A stretch of 64,000 nt of DNA from CAVTBT01 sp963733065 (GCA_963733065.1 CAVTBT010000005.1:806001-870000); one strand, 5' to 3'; shown: positions 50,161-64,000, counted from the stretch's first letter. Notes: generated by a model from the sequence alone, not told the origin. A program made the numbers and translations.

Positions 50161-51296
50161 CGATCGTCGTCAAGCTGGGCTCGTCGCTCGTCGCGGACGG
50201 CCAGGGGCGGGTCCGCAGGCGGCTGCTCGCCCGGCGCGCCGAGGAGATCGGCGAGCTCGTCCGAGGCGGCGAGCCCGTCTGCGTCGTCTCGTCGGGCGCG
50301 ATCGCGCTCGGGCTGTCGCGGCTCGGCGTCAACCGGCGCCCGAAGGCGACGCCGCGGCTGCAGGCCGCGTCCGCGCTCGGCCAGGTGCGGCTCCAGCTCG
50401 CCTGGGACGCCGCGCTCCGGCGCGAGGGCCTGCAGGCCGCGCAGGTGCTGCTGTCCGCGCGCGAGCTCGCCGACCGGGCGAGCTATGTCAACGTCCGCAA
50501 CGCGCTGCTCGCCCTGCTCGGCGTGCGCGCGGTCCCGGTCGTGAACGAGAACGACGCGACTGCCACCGACGAGATCTCGTTCGGCGACAACGACGCGCTC
50601 GCGGCGCAGGTCGCGGTGCTGCTCGGCGCGCGGCTGCTCGTGCTGCTCACCGAGGCGGACGGCGTCTACACCGCGCATCCCGCGACCGCCGGCGCGAGGC
50701 CGGTCGCCGAAGGCGCGGACGCGCTCGACGCGGTGCTCGGCGCGGGCAGCGAGCTAGGGCGGGGCGGCATGGAGAGCAAGATCGGGTCGGCCCGACTGGC
50801 CGCAGCGGCGGGGATCCCCAGCGTGATCGCCTCCGGGCGTGGGGAGGGCGTCCTGCGCGCGATCGTCGCCGGCGAGCGGCGCGGGACGCGCTTCGCGCCG
50901 GCGGACGCCCCGCCTGCGAGCGCGTTCCGGCTCTGGCTCAAGCACGCGAAGCCGGTGTCCGGGCGGCTGGTGCTGGACGAGGGCGCCCGCGTCGCGGTCG
51001 TCGCGGAGGGGCGCAGCCTGCTCGCCGTCGGCATCTCGGCGTGCGAGGGCGAGTTCGTCCCCGGCGACGCCGTCGAGCTCGTCACGGCGGACGGCGCCTC
51101 GATCGGCAAGGGCATCGTCAGCGCCGGCGCCGCCGAGCTCCGCGGCCGTCCGCACGGCGTCGAGGCCGTGCACCGCGACCGGCTCGTGCTCTACGAGAGC
51201 GCCGGCTCGGCGACGGGCGCCGGCGGCCGTGTGATCGCCCCGTCCGACGCCGACGACACGAGCGCGGCGTACTTCGCGAGCACGCCCGAGACGTAG
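50157..51296 (+). CDS. proB: Glutamate 5-kinase
   Basis: The 379-residue protein has an amino-acid kinase domain (VVKLGSSLVADGQGR, VSSGAIALGL, VNENDATATDEISFGDNDAL, LLTEADGVYTAHP, GRGGMESKIGSARLA) and a C-terminal PUA domain (GRLVLDEGARVAV). It phosphorylates glutamate. Its last 106 bp overlap the convergent ilvD 3' end, and the tail after EAVHRDRLVLY is longer than typical ProB. Confidence 0.93.
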   Translation: MTIVVKLGSSLVADGQGRVRRRLLARRAEEIGELVRGGEPVCVVSSGAIALGLSRLGVNRRPKATPRLQAASALGQVRLQLAWDAALRREGLQAAQVLLSARELADRASYVNVRNALLALLGVRAVPVVNENDATATDEISFGDNDALAAQVAVLLGARLLVLLTEADGVYTAHPATAGARPVAEGADALDAVLGAGSELGRGGMESKIGSARLAAAAGIPSVIASGRGEGVLRAIVAGERRGTRFAPADAPPASAFRLWLKHAKPVSGRLVLDEGARVAVVAEGRSLLAVGISACEGEFVPGDAVELVTADGASIGKGIVSAGAAELRGRPHGVEAVHRDRLVLYESAGSATGAGGRVIAPSDADDTSAAYFASTPET

Positions 51297-52828
51297 CGCG
51301 GCTCCGGCGGCGTCCACGCGGCGAGGCGGCGCTCGAGCTCGCCGTCGGGGAGCTCCACCCGGAGCTCGCGTCCCTCCACGTCGACGACGACCGTGTCGCC
51401 GTCCTCCACCGCCGCCAGCGGGCCGCCGCGGGCCGCCTCCGGCGAGATGTGGCCGACCATCAGGCCGCGCGTCGCGCCCGAGAAGCGGCCGTCCGTGACG
51501 AGCGCGACGCTGTCGCCGAGACCCGCGCCGACGAGCGCGGCAGTCACGTGCAGCATCTCGCGCATGCCGGGCCCGCCTGCGGGCCCCTCGTAGCGGATCA
51601 CGACGACGTCCCCGGGCAGGATCGCCCGGGCCGACACCGCGGCGAAGCAGTCCTCCTCCGAGTCGAACACGCGCGCCGGGCCGCGGTGCAGCCGCCGCTC
51701 GTGACCGACCAGCTTGACGACGCAGCCCTCCGGTGCGACGTTGCCGCGCAGGATCGCGAGGCCGCCCGTCTCCTTGAGCGGGGACGTCACGGGCACGACG
51801 ACCTCCTGCCCCGGCGTCTCGGCCGCCGCGGATGCGATCTCGCCGAGCGTGCGCCCGTCGACGTTCGTCTCGTCCGGGTGGACGAGGCCGCCGGCGACGA
51901 GCTCGCGGGCGACGAGCGCCACGCCGCCGGCGGCGTGCAGGTCGGTCGCGACGAAGCGGCCGCCCGGCTTGAGGTCCGCGACGACCGGGGTGCGGGCCGC
52001 GATCTCGTCGAAGTCCTCGAGCTCGAGCGGCACGTCCAGCTCGCGCGCGATGGCGATCAGGTGCAGGACGCCGTTGGTCGACCCACCCGTGGCGGCGATC
52101 GCCGCGATCGCGTTCTCGAGCGCCCGGCGCGTGAGGATCGCCGAGGGGCGGACGTCGCCGCGCACGAGGTCGAGCACGAGCCGCCCCGCCTGCTCGGCCG
52201 CCGCGCCCTTCGCGGGGTCGAGTGCCGGAATGTCGTTGAGGCCGCCCGGGCTGATGCCGAGGAACTCGAGCGCAAGCGCCATGGTGTTGGCGGTGAACTG
52301 CCCTCCGCAGGCGCCCGCGCCGGGGCAGGCGACGCTCTCCAGCTCGTGCACGTCGGCGGCGGTCATCGTCCCCGCCGCGTGGGCTCCGACCGCCTCGAAC
52401 ACGTCCTGGATCGTCACGTCGCGGCCGCGGAAGCGCCCCGGTCCGATCGAGCCGTTGTAGAGCACGAGCCCGGGCAGGTCGAGGCGCGCGAGCGCGAGCA
52501 CGGCGGCCGGGATCGTCTTGTCGCACCCGACGAGGCAGACGAGGCCGTCCAGGAGGTGTCCGCGTGCGACGAGCTCGATCGAGTCCGCGATCACCTCCCG
52601 CGAGACGAGCGAGGCGCGCATCCCCTCCGAGCCCATCGAGACGCCGTCGGAGACCGCGATCGTGTTGAACTCGACCGGCGTCCCGCCCGCGGCGCGGATG
52701 CCGCGCTTGACGTCCTGCGCGAGCTGCCGCTGGTTGAGGTTGCACGGCATGGTCTCGATCCACGACGTCGCCACGCCCACGAGCGGACGGGCGAGGTCGT
52801 CGTCCGAGAAGCCGGTGCCCTTGAGCAT
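51191..52828 (-). CDS. ilvD: Dihydroxy-acid dehydratase
   Basis: The protein has about 545 residues from the ATG at 52828: ATSWIETMPCNLNQ, LVGCDKTIPA, PGAGACGGQFTANTMA and RFSGATRGLMVGHISPEAA, the IlvD [Fe-S] and active-site signatures. Homology seems to begin earlier (SAALTDGVERAAARAM in the same frame) but no ATG, GTG or TTG is in frame upstream; a CTG at 52930, overlapping ilvC by 11 bp, could be the true start. It dehydrates dihydroxy acids in isoleucine, valine and leucine synthesis. Its 3' end overlaps proB by 106 bp. Confidence 0.92.
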   Translation of the reverse strand: MLKGTGFSDDDLARPLVGVATSWIETMPCNLNQRQLAQDVKRGIRAAGGTPVEFNTIAVSDGVSMGSEGMRASLVSREVIADSIELVARGHLLDGLVCLVGCDKTIPAAVLALARLDLPGLVLYNGSIGPGRFRGRDVTIQDVFEAVGAHAAGTMTAADVHELESVACPGAGACGGQFTANTMALALEFLGISPGGLNDIPALDPAKGAAAEQAGRLVLDLVRGDVRPSAILTRRALENAIAAIAATGGSTNGVLHLIAIARELDVPLELEDFDEIAARTPVVADLKPGGRFVATDLHAAGGVALVARELVAGGLVHPDETNVDGRTLGEIASAAAETPGQEVVVPVTSPLKETGGLAILRGNVAPEGCVVKLVGHERRLHRGPARVFDSEEDCFAAVSARAILPGDVVVIRYEGPAGGPGMREMLHVTAALVGAGLGDSVALVTDGRFSGATRGLMVGHISPEAARGGPLAAVEDGDTVVVDVEGRELRVELPDGELERRLAAWTPPEPRYVSGVLAKYAALVSSASDGAITRPPAPVAEPALS

Positions 52829-52919
52829 GGCTCGGGCCGCGGCGCGCTCGACGCCGTCGGTGAGGGCCGCGCTGCGGCGCTTGGCTGGGTCGGAGGGCCT
52901 GGCGTAGGGGTCCGAGGAC

Positions 52920-53924
52920 TCAGCCGACAGGGTCGGCCTCCCGCGCCTCGGCTCGCCGCATCCGTGCGCGCAGGTCGCGGCCGACGAGCTCCAGGCCGTC
53001 GGCCTCCGCCTCCGCCCGCAGCCCCTTCAGCCCCGCCTCGCCGGCGTCCATGTCCGCGATCCACTCGCGGGCGAACGTCCCGTCCTGCACCTCGGTGAGC
53101 ACGCGCTGCATGTTCGCACGCACGCCGTCGTCGATCACGCGCGCACCTCGCGTGTAGTCCCCGAACTCCGCGGTGTCCGAGACCGACCAGCGCATGTGTT
53201 GGAGCCCGCCCTCGTAGATGAGGTCGACGATGAGCTTCAGCTCGTGGAGGCACTCGTAGTAGGCGACCTCGGGCTGGTAGCCCGCCTCCACCAGCGTCTC
53301 GAAGCCGGCGCGGACCAGCTCGCTGACGCCGCCGCACAGCACCGCCTGCTCGCCGAACAGGTCGGTCTCGGTCTCCTCGGCGAACGTCGTCTCGATCACG
53401 CCGGCGCGGGTGGCGCCGATAGCGGCCGCGTACGCGAGCGCCGTGTCGAACGCCGTGCCGGAGGCGTCCGCGTGGATCGCGACGAGCGCCGGCGTGCCCC
53501 AGCCCTGCTCGAAGAGCCGTCGCACGATGTGGCCAGGCCCCTTCGGCGCGACCATCACGACGTCGGTCCCGGCCGCCGGCTCGATGCGGCCGAAGTGGAT
53601 GTTGAACCCGTGCGCGAACAGGAGCGCGGCCCCGGGGGGGAGGTTCGGGGCCACGTGCTCGGCGTAGACGGCGGGCTGCACCTGGTCGGGGAGGAGCATG
53701 GCCACCACCCGCGCGCCGGCGACCGCCTCCGCGACCGTCCCGACCGTCAGCCCGGCTTCCTCCGCGGCGGCGCGCGACGGGCTGTCGGGGCGCAGGCCCA
53801 CCTCGACCTCGACGCCGGAATCCCGCAGGTTCAGCGCGTGTGCGTGGCCCTGGCTGCCGTAGCCGACCACGGCCACCTTGCCGGTCAGGAGGTCGAGGTC
53901 GCCTTCGGTGTGGATCGTGGCCAT
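52920..53924 (-). CDS. ilvC: Ketol-acid reductoisomerase (class I)
   Basis: The 334-residue protein has the NADPH loop AVVGYGSQGHAHALNLRDSG, DVVMVAPKGPGHIVRR, ETTFAEETETDLFGEQAVL with the metal acids, and ECLHELKLIVDLIYEGG. A single KARI knotted domain makes it class I. AAAGGAG lies just before the ATG. It converts acetolactate or acetohydroxybutyrate in the branched-chain pathway. It follows ilvN with an 18-bp gap. Confidence 0.95.
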   Translation of the reverse strand: MATIHTEGDLDLLTGKVAVVGYGSQGHAHALNLRDSGVEVEVGLRPDSPSRAAAEEAGLTVGTVAEAVAGARVVAMLLPDQVQPAVYAEHVAPNLPPGAALLFAHGFNIHFGRIEPAAGTDVVMVAPKGPGHIVRRLFEQGWGTPALVAIHADASGTAFDTALAYAAAIGATRAGVIETTFAEETETDLFGEQAVLCGGVSELVRAGFETLVEAGYQPEVAYYECLHELKLIVDLIYEGGLQHMRWSVSDTAEFGDYTRGARVIDDGVRANMQRVLTEVQDGTFAREWIADMDAGEAGLKGLRAEAEADGLELVGRDLRARMRRAEAREADPVG

Positions 53925-53942
53925 GTCGGCTCCTTTGTCGTG

Positions 53943-54458
53943 TCAGCGGAGGACGTACTGCGGCTTCGCGCGCGGCGCCGGCACGGCGGCGCGCGCCAGC
54001 CCGATCCGGCCCGTGCGCACGAGCTCCTTGACGCCGTGCGGCCGGACGAGCTCCTCGAACGAGTCGATCTCCTCGGTCGGGCCGACGACCTCGAAGACGA
54101 TCGCGTCCGGGCCGAGGTCGGCGATCCGGGCCCTGAAGGCCTCGGCGAGCGCGAGCAGCTCAGCGCGGCGGGAGGGAGGTGCCGCGACCTTGATCAGTGC
54201 TAGCTCGCGCTCGACCGAGTCACCCGGGGTGAGCTCATTCACCCGCAGGACGTCGACCAGCTTGTGGATCTGCTTCTCGATCTGTTCGAGCGCCCGCTCC
54301 GCGCACTCCACGCGCAGCGTGATCCTCGAGACGTCGTGTCGTTCGGTAGGCCCCACCGCGAGGCTCTCGATGTTGAAGCCGCGCCGCCGGAACATGATCG
54401 CGATGCGGGCCAGAACGCCGGGCCGGTTCTCGACAAGCACGGAGAGGGTGTGCTTCAT
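53943..54458 (-). CDS. ilvN: Acetolactate synthase small (regulatory) subunit
   Basis: The 171-residue protein has two ACT-like halves: HTLSVLVENRPGVLARIAIM followed by GFNIESLAVG and SRITLRV, and a C-terminal half with AEAFRARIADLG and EELVRPHGVKELVRTG. This is the IlvN/IlvH subunit that gives valine feedback to IlvB. The ATG overlaps the ilvB stop (ATGA). Confidence 0.94.
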   Translation of the reverse strand: MKHTLSVLVENRPGVLARIAIMFRRRGFNIESLAVGPTERHDVSRITLRVECAERALEQIEKQIHKLVDVLRVNELTPGDSVERELALIKVAAPPSRRAELLALAEAFRARIADLGPDAIVFEVVGPTEEIDSFEELVRPHGVKELVRTGRIGLARAAVPAPRAKPQYVLR

Positions 54459-56164
54459 GCGGCGACCGTCTTCCCGCCCGGGTACTCGACGAGATCGAGT
54501 GCCGCCGCGCCGGCCGGGATCATCGGGAAGCAGTGCTCGCGCGGGTCGACGCGGCAGTCGACGACGGCCGTGCGCCCGCACGCGAGCGCCTCGGCGAGGG
54601 CGTCGTCGAGCTGATCCTCGCGGTCGACGGTCAGGCCCTTGGCGCCGAAGGCCTCGGCGAGCGCCGCGTAGTCGGGGACGTGGTGCGTCAGCTCGATCTG
54701 GGAGAAGCGCTCGTCGAAGAACATGTCCTGCCACTGGCGCACCATCCCGAGCGCGCCGTTGTTCACGAGCACGACGACGATCGGCAGGTTCTCGAGCACC
54801 GACGTCGCGAGCTCCTGGCACGTCATCTGGAAGCAGCCGTCGCCGTCCACGCAGATGACCGTCGCGTCCGGGCGTGCGGCCTTGACGCCGATCGCCGCCG
54901 GGATGCCGTACCCCATCGTGCCGAGCCCGCCCGACGTGACGAACGTGCGCGGGCGGTCGCAGCGGAGGTACTGCATCGCCCACATCTGGTGCTGGCCGAC
55001 GCCCGTCGTGAAGACCACGTCGCCGCCGTCCGTCGCCGACTGCAGCGCCTCGAGCACCGACTGCGGCTTGAGCATGTCGCCCTCGTCGTAGCGGAGCGGG
55101 AACTGCTCGCGCCAATCGCGGAGCTGAGCGAGCCAGGCGTCGGTCGCGTCCGGCCGTCCGACCTCGGTGAGCGCACCGGACAGCTCCGCGAGCACCGAGC
55201 GCAGCGGTCCGACGACGGGCACGTCGGCGAAGCGGAGCTTGTCGATCTCGGCCGAGTCGACGTCGAGGTGGATCACCGTCGCGCCCGGTGCGAACGCGGC
55301 GAGCTTCCCGGTCACGCGGTCGTCGAAGCGCGCCCCGACGGCGACGAGCACGTCGCACTTGTTCATGGCCCAGTTCGACCACTTGGGGCCGTGCATGCCG
55401 GGCCAGCCGAAGTGGAGCTCATGGCTCTCGGGGAACGCGCCCTTCGCCATCAGCGTGGTGACGACCGGGAGCCGGCCCGCCTCGGCGAGCTCGAGCAGCT
55501 CGGCGGTGGCGTGAGCGTTGATGACGCCGCCGCCGACGTAGAGCAGCGGGCGATCGGCCTCCGCGAGCCTGCGCGCCGCCTCGCGGATCTGGCGCGGGTG
55601 GCCGCGGCGCGGCGGCTTCCAGCCCGGGAGCTCGACCGCATCCGGGTACGCGAAGTCGAGCTCCGCCTCCTGCACGTCACGCGGGATGTCGACGAGCACG
55701 GGACCGCAGCGTCCCGTGCGGGCCACGTGGAACGCCGCCTTCATCACGTGCGGCAGCTCCTCGACGTCCTGGACGAGCCACGAGTGCTTCACGATCGGGA
55801 GCGTGATGCCGGTGATGTCGCACTCCTGGAACGCGTCCGTGCCGATCAGGTGCGAGCGCACCTGGCCCGTGATGCACACGAGCGGCGTCGAGTCCATCCA
55901 CGCGTCGGCGATCGGCGTGACGAGGTTCGTCGCGCCCGGGCCCGACGTGGCGATCGCGACGGCGGCCGTGCCGGACGCCCTGGCGTAGCCCTGCGCCATG
56001 TGGCCGGCGCCCTGCTCGTGGCGGGCCAGGACGTGCCGGACTGTCGTCCCGCGCGCGAAGGCGTCGTAGAGCGGGAGGATCGCGCCCCCCGGGATGCCGA
56101 AGGCGACCTCGACGCGTTCCGCCTCGAGCGCCCTCAGCACGGCGTCGGCGCCGTTTCCCTTCAC
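54455..56164 (-). CDS. ilvB: Acetolactate synthase large subunit
   Basis: The 569-residue ThDP enzyme has the N-terminal catalytic Glu region RHEQGAGHMAQGYARASG, SGPGATNLVTPIADAWMD, GARFDDRVTGKLAAFAP and the ThDP motif GDGCFQMTCQELATS with VNNGALGMVRQWQ. It condenses pyruvate with pyruvate or 2-ketobutyrate. The GTG overlaps the stop of the LeuB-like gene (GTGA), so its translation is coupled to that gene. Confidence 0.94.
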   Translation of the reverse strand: MKGNGADAVLRALEAERVEVAFGIPGGAILPLYDAFARGTTVRHVLARHEQGAGHMAQGYARASGTAAVAIATSGPGATNLVTPIADAWMDSTPLVCITGQVRSHLIGTDAFQECDITGITLPIVKHSWLVQDVEELPHVMKAAFHVARTGRCGPVLVDIPRDVQEAELDFAYPDAVELPGWKPPRRGHPRQIREAARRLAEADRPLLYVGGGVINAHATAELLELAEAGRLPVVTTLMAKGAFPESHELHFGWPGMHGPKWSNWAMNKCDVLVAVGARFDDRVTGKLAAFAPGATVIHLDVDSAEIDKLRFADVPVVGPLRSVLAELSGALTEVGRPDATDAWLAQLRDWREQFPLRYDEGDMLKPQSVLEALQSATDGGDVVFTTGVGQHQMWAMQYLRCDRPRTFVTSGGLGTMGYGIPAAIGVKAARPDATVICVDGDGCFQMTCQELATSVLENLPIVVVLVNNGALGMVRQWQDMFFDERFSQIELTHHVPDYAALAEAFGAKGLTVDREDQLDDALAEALACGRTAVVDCRVDPREHCFPMIPAGAAALDLVEYPGGKTVAA

Positions 56165-57050
56165 ACGGCCTCCTGCAGGAACTCGACGCCGAGCGCCTGC
56201 GGGAGCTCCGCGAGCACCGCGTCGGCGGCGCCGCGAGTGGAGGGCGTGGCGGCAGGGAGGGGCGCCTTGCCGAGCGCCGCGGACAGCGTGGACGCGGCCG
56301 CCCGCTCCCCCAGGCCTTCGCCGAGCATCAGCGCGGTCGCGAGCAGCATCGGCGCCGGGTCGGCGACGCCGTGACCGGCGACGTCGTGCTGCGGATCGAG
56401 CCCGCCGCCGAAGAGGCCCGGGCCGGTGCCCGCCAGGCGGCCCCAGGCCGCCACCCGTCGAGGCGACGCGCAGGCGGCGAGCTCGGACGCTGCGAGCGCG
56501 AGCTCGGGCGCGCAGACGACGACGTCGCACCGCTCCGGCGCGAAGACCAGGTTGCGCAGCGCCTCCGAGGCGGCCATGCGCTCCACCTCGAGCCCGTCGC
56601 GCCAGCCGCCGGCCTCGCCGGCGCCCCTGTCCGCGACGTCGACGAGCGTGACCCGCCCGCGGCTCTCGCCGGCGAGCGACGCTGCCGTGCCGAGCGTCCA
56701 CGGCCACGAGCCGTCCTCCGAGGGCGACAGGATCGAGAGCTCCCCGCCGCGACCGAACCGGATTCGCGTGATGGAGGCGCGTATGTCGAGCTCCGCCTCC
56801 AGGGCGTCGACGGGCTCGCCGCCGGGACCGACGAGCAGCGCGTCGGAGCCGAGGACGGCATGCCTCGACGTCGTGGGGTACGGATGGCCGTAGCGCATCA
56901 GCGCGTCGGTGCCGAAGAGCACGTGCTCCTCGTCGACGACGAAGCCGTGCAGACGCGAGACGGCCTCGAGGGCGCGGCTCGCCTCGGCGGTGACCTCCGG
57001 CCCGATGCCGTGGCCGGCCAGGAACGAGACGGCGTAGCGGACGCGGCTCA

Positions 57051-57051
<1 letters not shown>
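56161..57051 (-). CDS. Degenerate isopropylmalate-dehydrogenase-like protein (probable pseudoenzyme)
   Basis: The 296-residue protein keeps the fold landmarks of the isocitrate/isopropylmalate dehydrogenases (FLAGHGIGPEVTAEASRALE, FGTDALMRYGHPYPTTSRHA, DVAGHGVADPAPMLLATALM) but has lost the active site. The Arg-Tyr segment is absent, the catalytic Lys motif VDKANVL reads VDVADRG, and the metal motif FGDILSD reads LALAASEL. The frame is open, GC-rich and coupled to leuA and ilvB by short overlaps, so it looks maintained rather than decayed. It may be a regulatory or scaffolding partner of the pathway (inference). Confidence 0.78.
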
Positions 57052-58202
<1,151 letters not shown>

Positions 58203-58233
58203 GGGTCCTCCCTTGGCGCGGCTCGGTTCGCGA

Positions 58234-58306
58234 GCGCACCGGTGGCGGCGAACGGTGGGCGTGTGCGCCGTCGGCGCGTGGTCGCGTGCTCCCCCTAGTG
58301 GGGGAG
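58234..58306 (-). promoter_or_regulatory. leuA attenuator-type leader structures
   Basis: The hairpin CTCCCCCACTAGGGGGAG (58306-58289, reverse strand) covers the last codons and stop of the leader peptide. Downstream, GCGCC-GTC-GGCGC (58265-58277) shares bases with a longer pairing of 58234-58239 with 58263-58268, so the two are mutually exclusive. This is the layout expected of a ribosome-position sensor. No clear poly-U terminator follows, so control may act on translation of leuA or through Rho. Confidence 0.55.
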
Positions 58307-58375
58307 AATCGAGAGGACGAGCACGATCGACGCCCGGTGGGCGCGATGCGTGAACGGTGACGTGCGAGTCCTCAT
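58295..58375 (-). CDS. Branched-chain amino-acid leader peptide (leuL-like)
   Basis: A 26-codon ORF begins MRTRTSPFTHRAHRAS and then runs IVLVLSILPH before a TAG. Seven of the last ten residues are Ile, Val or Leu (codons ATC, GTG, CTC, GTC, CTC, ATT, CTC). The stop codon lies in the loop of an 18-nt hairpin. Position, size and composition fit a leader peptide whose stalled translation controls the leuA-ilv operon. No good ribosome-binding site precedes the ATG. Confidence 0.72.
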   Translation of the reverse strand: MRTRTSPFTHRAHRASIVLVLSILPH

Positions 58376-58383
58376 CGGAGGCT

Positions 58384-58470
58384 GCAGTCTGTCTGAGGGG
58401 CTTTACCTTGTCAAGCTGCTTTAGAAGTGACAGATTTCTTTTGTCAAGCCGATTGCCTCGCTAAGGTGTC
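58384..58470. promoter_or_regulatory. Divergent leuA/gltB promoter region
   Basis: An AT-rich block stands out from the surrounding GC. TTGTCAAGC occurs twice (58408-58416, 58441-58449), 33 bp apart. The second serves as -35 for gltB (TTGTCA, then TAAGGT at 58462-58467). On the reverse strand TTGACA (58447-58442) with TAAAGC 18 bp later serves leuA. CTTTAC (58401-58406) also occurs. With the leuA leader, this explains the 316-bp gap between the start codons of leuA and gltB. Confidence 0.6.
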
Positions 58471-58518
58471 GGCTCAGTCCAGCCGCCCGCGGCACGGCGC
58501 CACCAACCGGGCGGGTTC

Positions 58519-62898
<4,380 letters not shown>

Positions 62899-62988
62899 GC
62901 CTGGTCAACGGCGCTCCAGCGCACTACTCTCTGCCGGGACTCCGGCGCCGATTCGACTCCGCCGGGATGGGTACGCTCTAACGCCGAC

Positions 62989-63339
62989 ATGGCCACCGAC
63001 ACACAGGCGATCACGGACGGGCAGCGGGACGCGCTGTCGGCGTCCGTGGACATCATCGGCGCGAAGTGGACGGCGCTCCTCATCTACGACCTCGCGACCG
63101 GCATGAAGCGCTTTCGCGAGCTCGAGCACTCCTGCGCGGGCATCTCCAGCCGGACGCTCGCCGAGCGCCTGCGCGCGCTCGAGCGCGCCGGCATCGTCAG
63201 GCGCCACAGCTACCCGGAGTCGCCGCCCCGCGTCGAGTACGAGCTGACGGAGAAGGGGCGCGATCTGATGCCGGTCATCGACGCGATGGCCGTGTTCGGG
63301 CGCGCGTGGCTCGTGCCCGAGGCGCGGGCCGCAACCTAG
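62989..63339 (+). CDS. HxlR-family transcriptional regulator
   Basis: The 116-residue winged-helix protein has IIGAKWTALLIYDLATGMKR, FRELEHSCAGISSRTLAERL, LRALERAGIVRRHSYPESPP and RVEYELTEKGRDL, the HxlR pattern. It lacks the usual N-terminal Cys that senses oxidants or aldehydes. TACGCT lies about ten bases upstream of the ATG. The target is unknown; the nearest gene downstream is convergent, with 1 bp between the stop codons. Confidence 0.85.
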   Translation: MATDTQAITDGQRDALSASVDIIGAKWTALLIYDLATGMKRFRELEHSCAGISSRTLAERLRALERAGIVRRHSYPESPPRVEYELTEKGRDLMPVIDAMAVFGRAWLVPEARAAT

Positions 63340-63340
63340 G

Positions 63341-64000
63341 TCACGCGACGCCGAGGGCGGCGAGCAGGGCGTCCACGTCGGGCTCGACCTCCTCCGCCGC
63401 GAGCTCCAGCTCGTAGCCGTACGGCTTCAGCCCGCTGCCGGTGACGACGAGGACGACGCGCTCGCCTTCGCCGATCGCACCGGTGCGTACGAGCTCGAGC
63501 AGCGCGCCCATCGCCACGCCGCCCGCGGAGTCGGCGAACACGCCGGTCATCTCCGCGAGAAACGCGGTGCGGGCAGCGATCTCGTCCTCGGGGACGGCGA
63601 GGAAGGCGCCGCCCGACATCCGGGCGGCACCGACCGCGAGGTCGCCGTACGACGGATCGCCGATCGCCAGCGAACGCACCTCGGTCGCGGGGCGCACGCG
63701 TGAGGGCGGCCGGTCGTCCGTCCACGCGGCGGCGAGCGGCGGGCAGCCTCCCGCCTGCGCGCCGTAGAGCCGCGGCAGGCGGCTGCCGACGGCGCCGACT
63801 GCCGCCAGCTCGTCGAAACCCTGCGCGAGCTTGGCGAAGAGCGTCCCGGATGCGACGGGCGCGACGATCGCGTCGGGCGGCCGCCGGTCCAGCTGGTCGG
63901 CGATCTCGTAGGCGATGGTCTTCGCGCCCTCGGCGGCGACCGCGTGCAGGTTCCCGCCGGTGAAGCCCCACGGGAACAGGGCCTCCAGCTCGCGCTCGAG
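63341..64000 (-). CDS. Second threonine-synthase-like protein, C-terminal part (cut by window edge)
   Basis: The frame is open to the window edge, giving the last 219 residues of a PLP fold-type II enzyme. AVAAEGAKTIAYEIADQL, APVASGTLFAKLAQGF, PATEVRSLAIGDPSYGD and VVLVVTGSGLKPY match the thrC product at 47469-48689 segment by segment. It is a diverged paralogue and could be a threonine synthase or a related lyase (for example acting on cysteate or phosphoserine). The zinc-ribbon N-terminus, if any, lies outside. Confidence 0.8.
   Translation of the reverse strand, partial: LERELEALFPWGFTGGNLHAVAAEGAKTIAYEIADQLDRRPPDAIVAPVASGTLFAKLAQGFDELAAVGAVGSRLPRLYGAQAGGCPPLAAAWTDDRPPSRVRPATEVRSLAIGDPSYGDLAVGAARMSGGAFLAVPEDEIAARTAFLAEMTGVFADSAGGVAMGALLELVRTGAIGEGERVVLVVTGSGLKPYGYELELAAEEVEPDVDALLAALGVA

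Overview
The window is about 64 kb of very GC-rich DNA with densely packed genes, many GTG starts and 4-bp ATGA/GTGA overlaps. It looks like an actinobacterial chromosome. A deep, soil- or groundwater-type lineage such as Thermoleophilia (Gaiellales or Solirubrobacterales) is my best guess, from protein style, the bpsA-speD pair and the many leaderless promoters; the lineage is inference. I see no rRNA or tRNA genes, CRISPR arrays or transposase genes.

Region 1 (1-8 kb): the N-terminus of a membrane glycosyltransferase-like protein, a Tat-exported multicopper oxidase coupled to a ZIP-type metal transporter behind a DtxR/MntR-like palindrome, a branched-polyamine pair (bpsA-speD), a Wzx-type flippase with a glycosyltransferase, and an AraC regulator with a VOC protein. 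Region 2 (8-15 kb): a translationally coupled operon of unknown product (ATP-grasp, CE4-like hydrolase, MOSC, ATP-grasp, APH-like kinase), divergent from an SDR epimerase and a DegT aminotransferase. Region 3 (15-18.9 kb): a TetR/MFS efflux pair with matching operators, then a UbiA prenyltransferase. Region 4 (18.9-43 kb): a large envelope-glycan locus with about nine glycosyltransferases, an O-antigen-ligase-like protein, a Wzz-like protein, a priming sugar transferase, SDR epimerases, DegT and ATP-grasp enzymes. It is interrupted by an L,D-transpeptidase, an M15 peptidase, hyuAB and a GGDEF protein. Region 5 (43-64 kb): amino-acid biosynthesis, with leuCD, pheA, thrC-leuB, proAB, leuA-(leuB-like)-ilvB-ilvN-ilvC-ilvD, gltB and a second thrC-like gene cut by the window edge.

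The amino-acid region is rich in RNA control. A Phe-rich leader peptide with a classical terminator/antiterminator pair precedes pheA. An Ile/Val/Leu-rich leader peptide precedes leuA, whose enzyme lacks the usual leucine-feedback domain. An S-box (SAM) riboswitch precedes thrC-leuB. The leu-ilv operon also encodes an isopropylmalate-dehydrogenase-like protein that has lost essentially all catalytic residues.

Seven apparent frameshifts fall in five otherwise well-conserved genes: one glycan-locus ATP-grasp gene, three adjacent glycan genes and gltB. They may be sequencing errors or real decay, and I mark those genes as broken. Palindromic repeats occur at 4.1, 17.1 and 22.1 kb. A 163-bp hairpin element exactly fills the gap between two genes at 24.25-24.41 kb.
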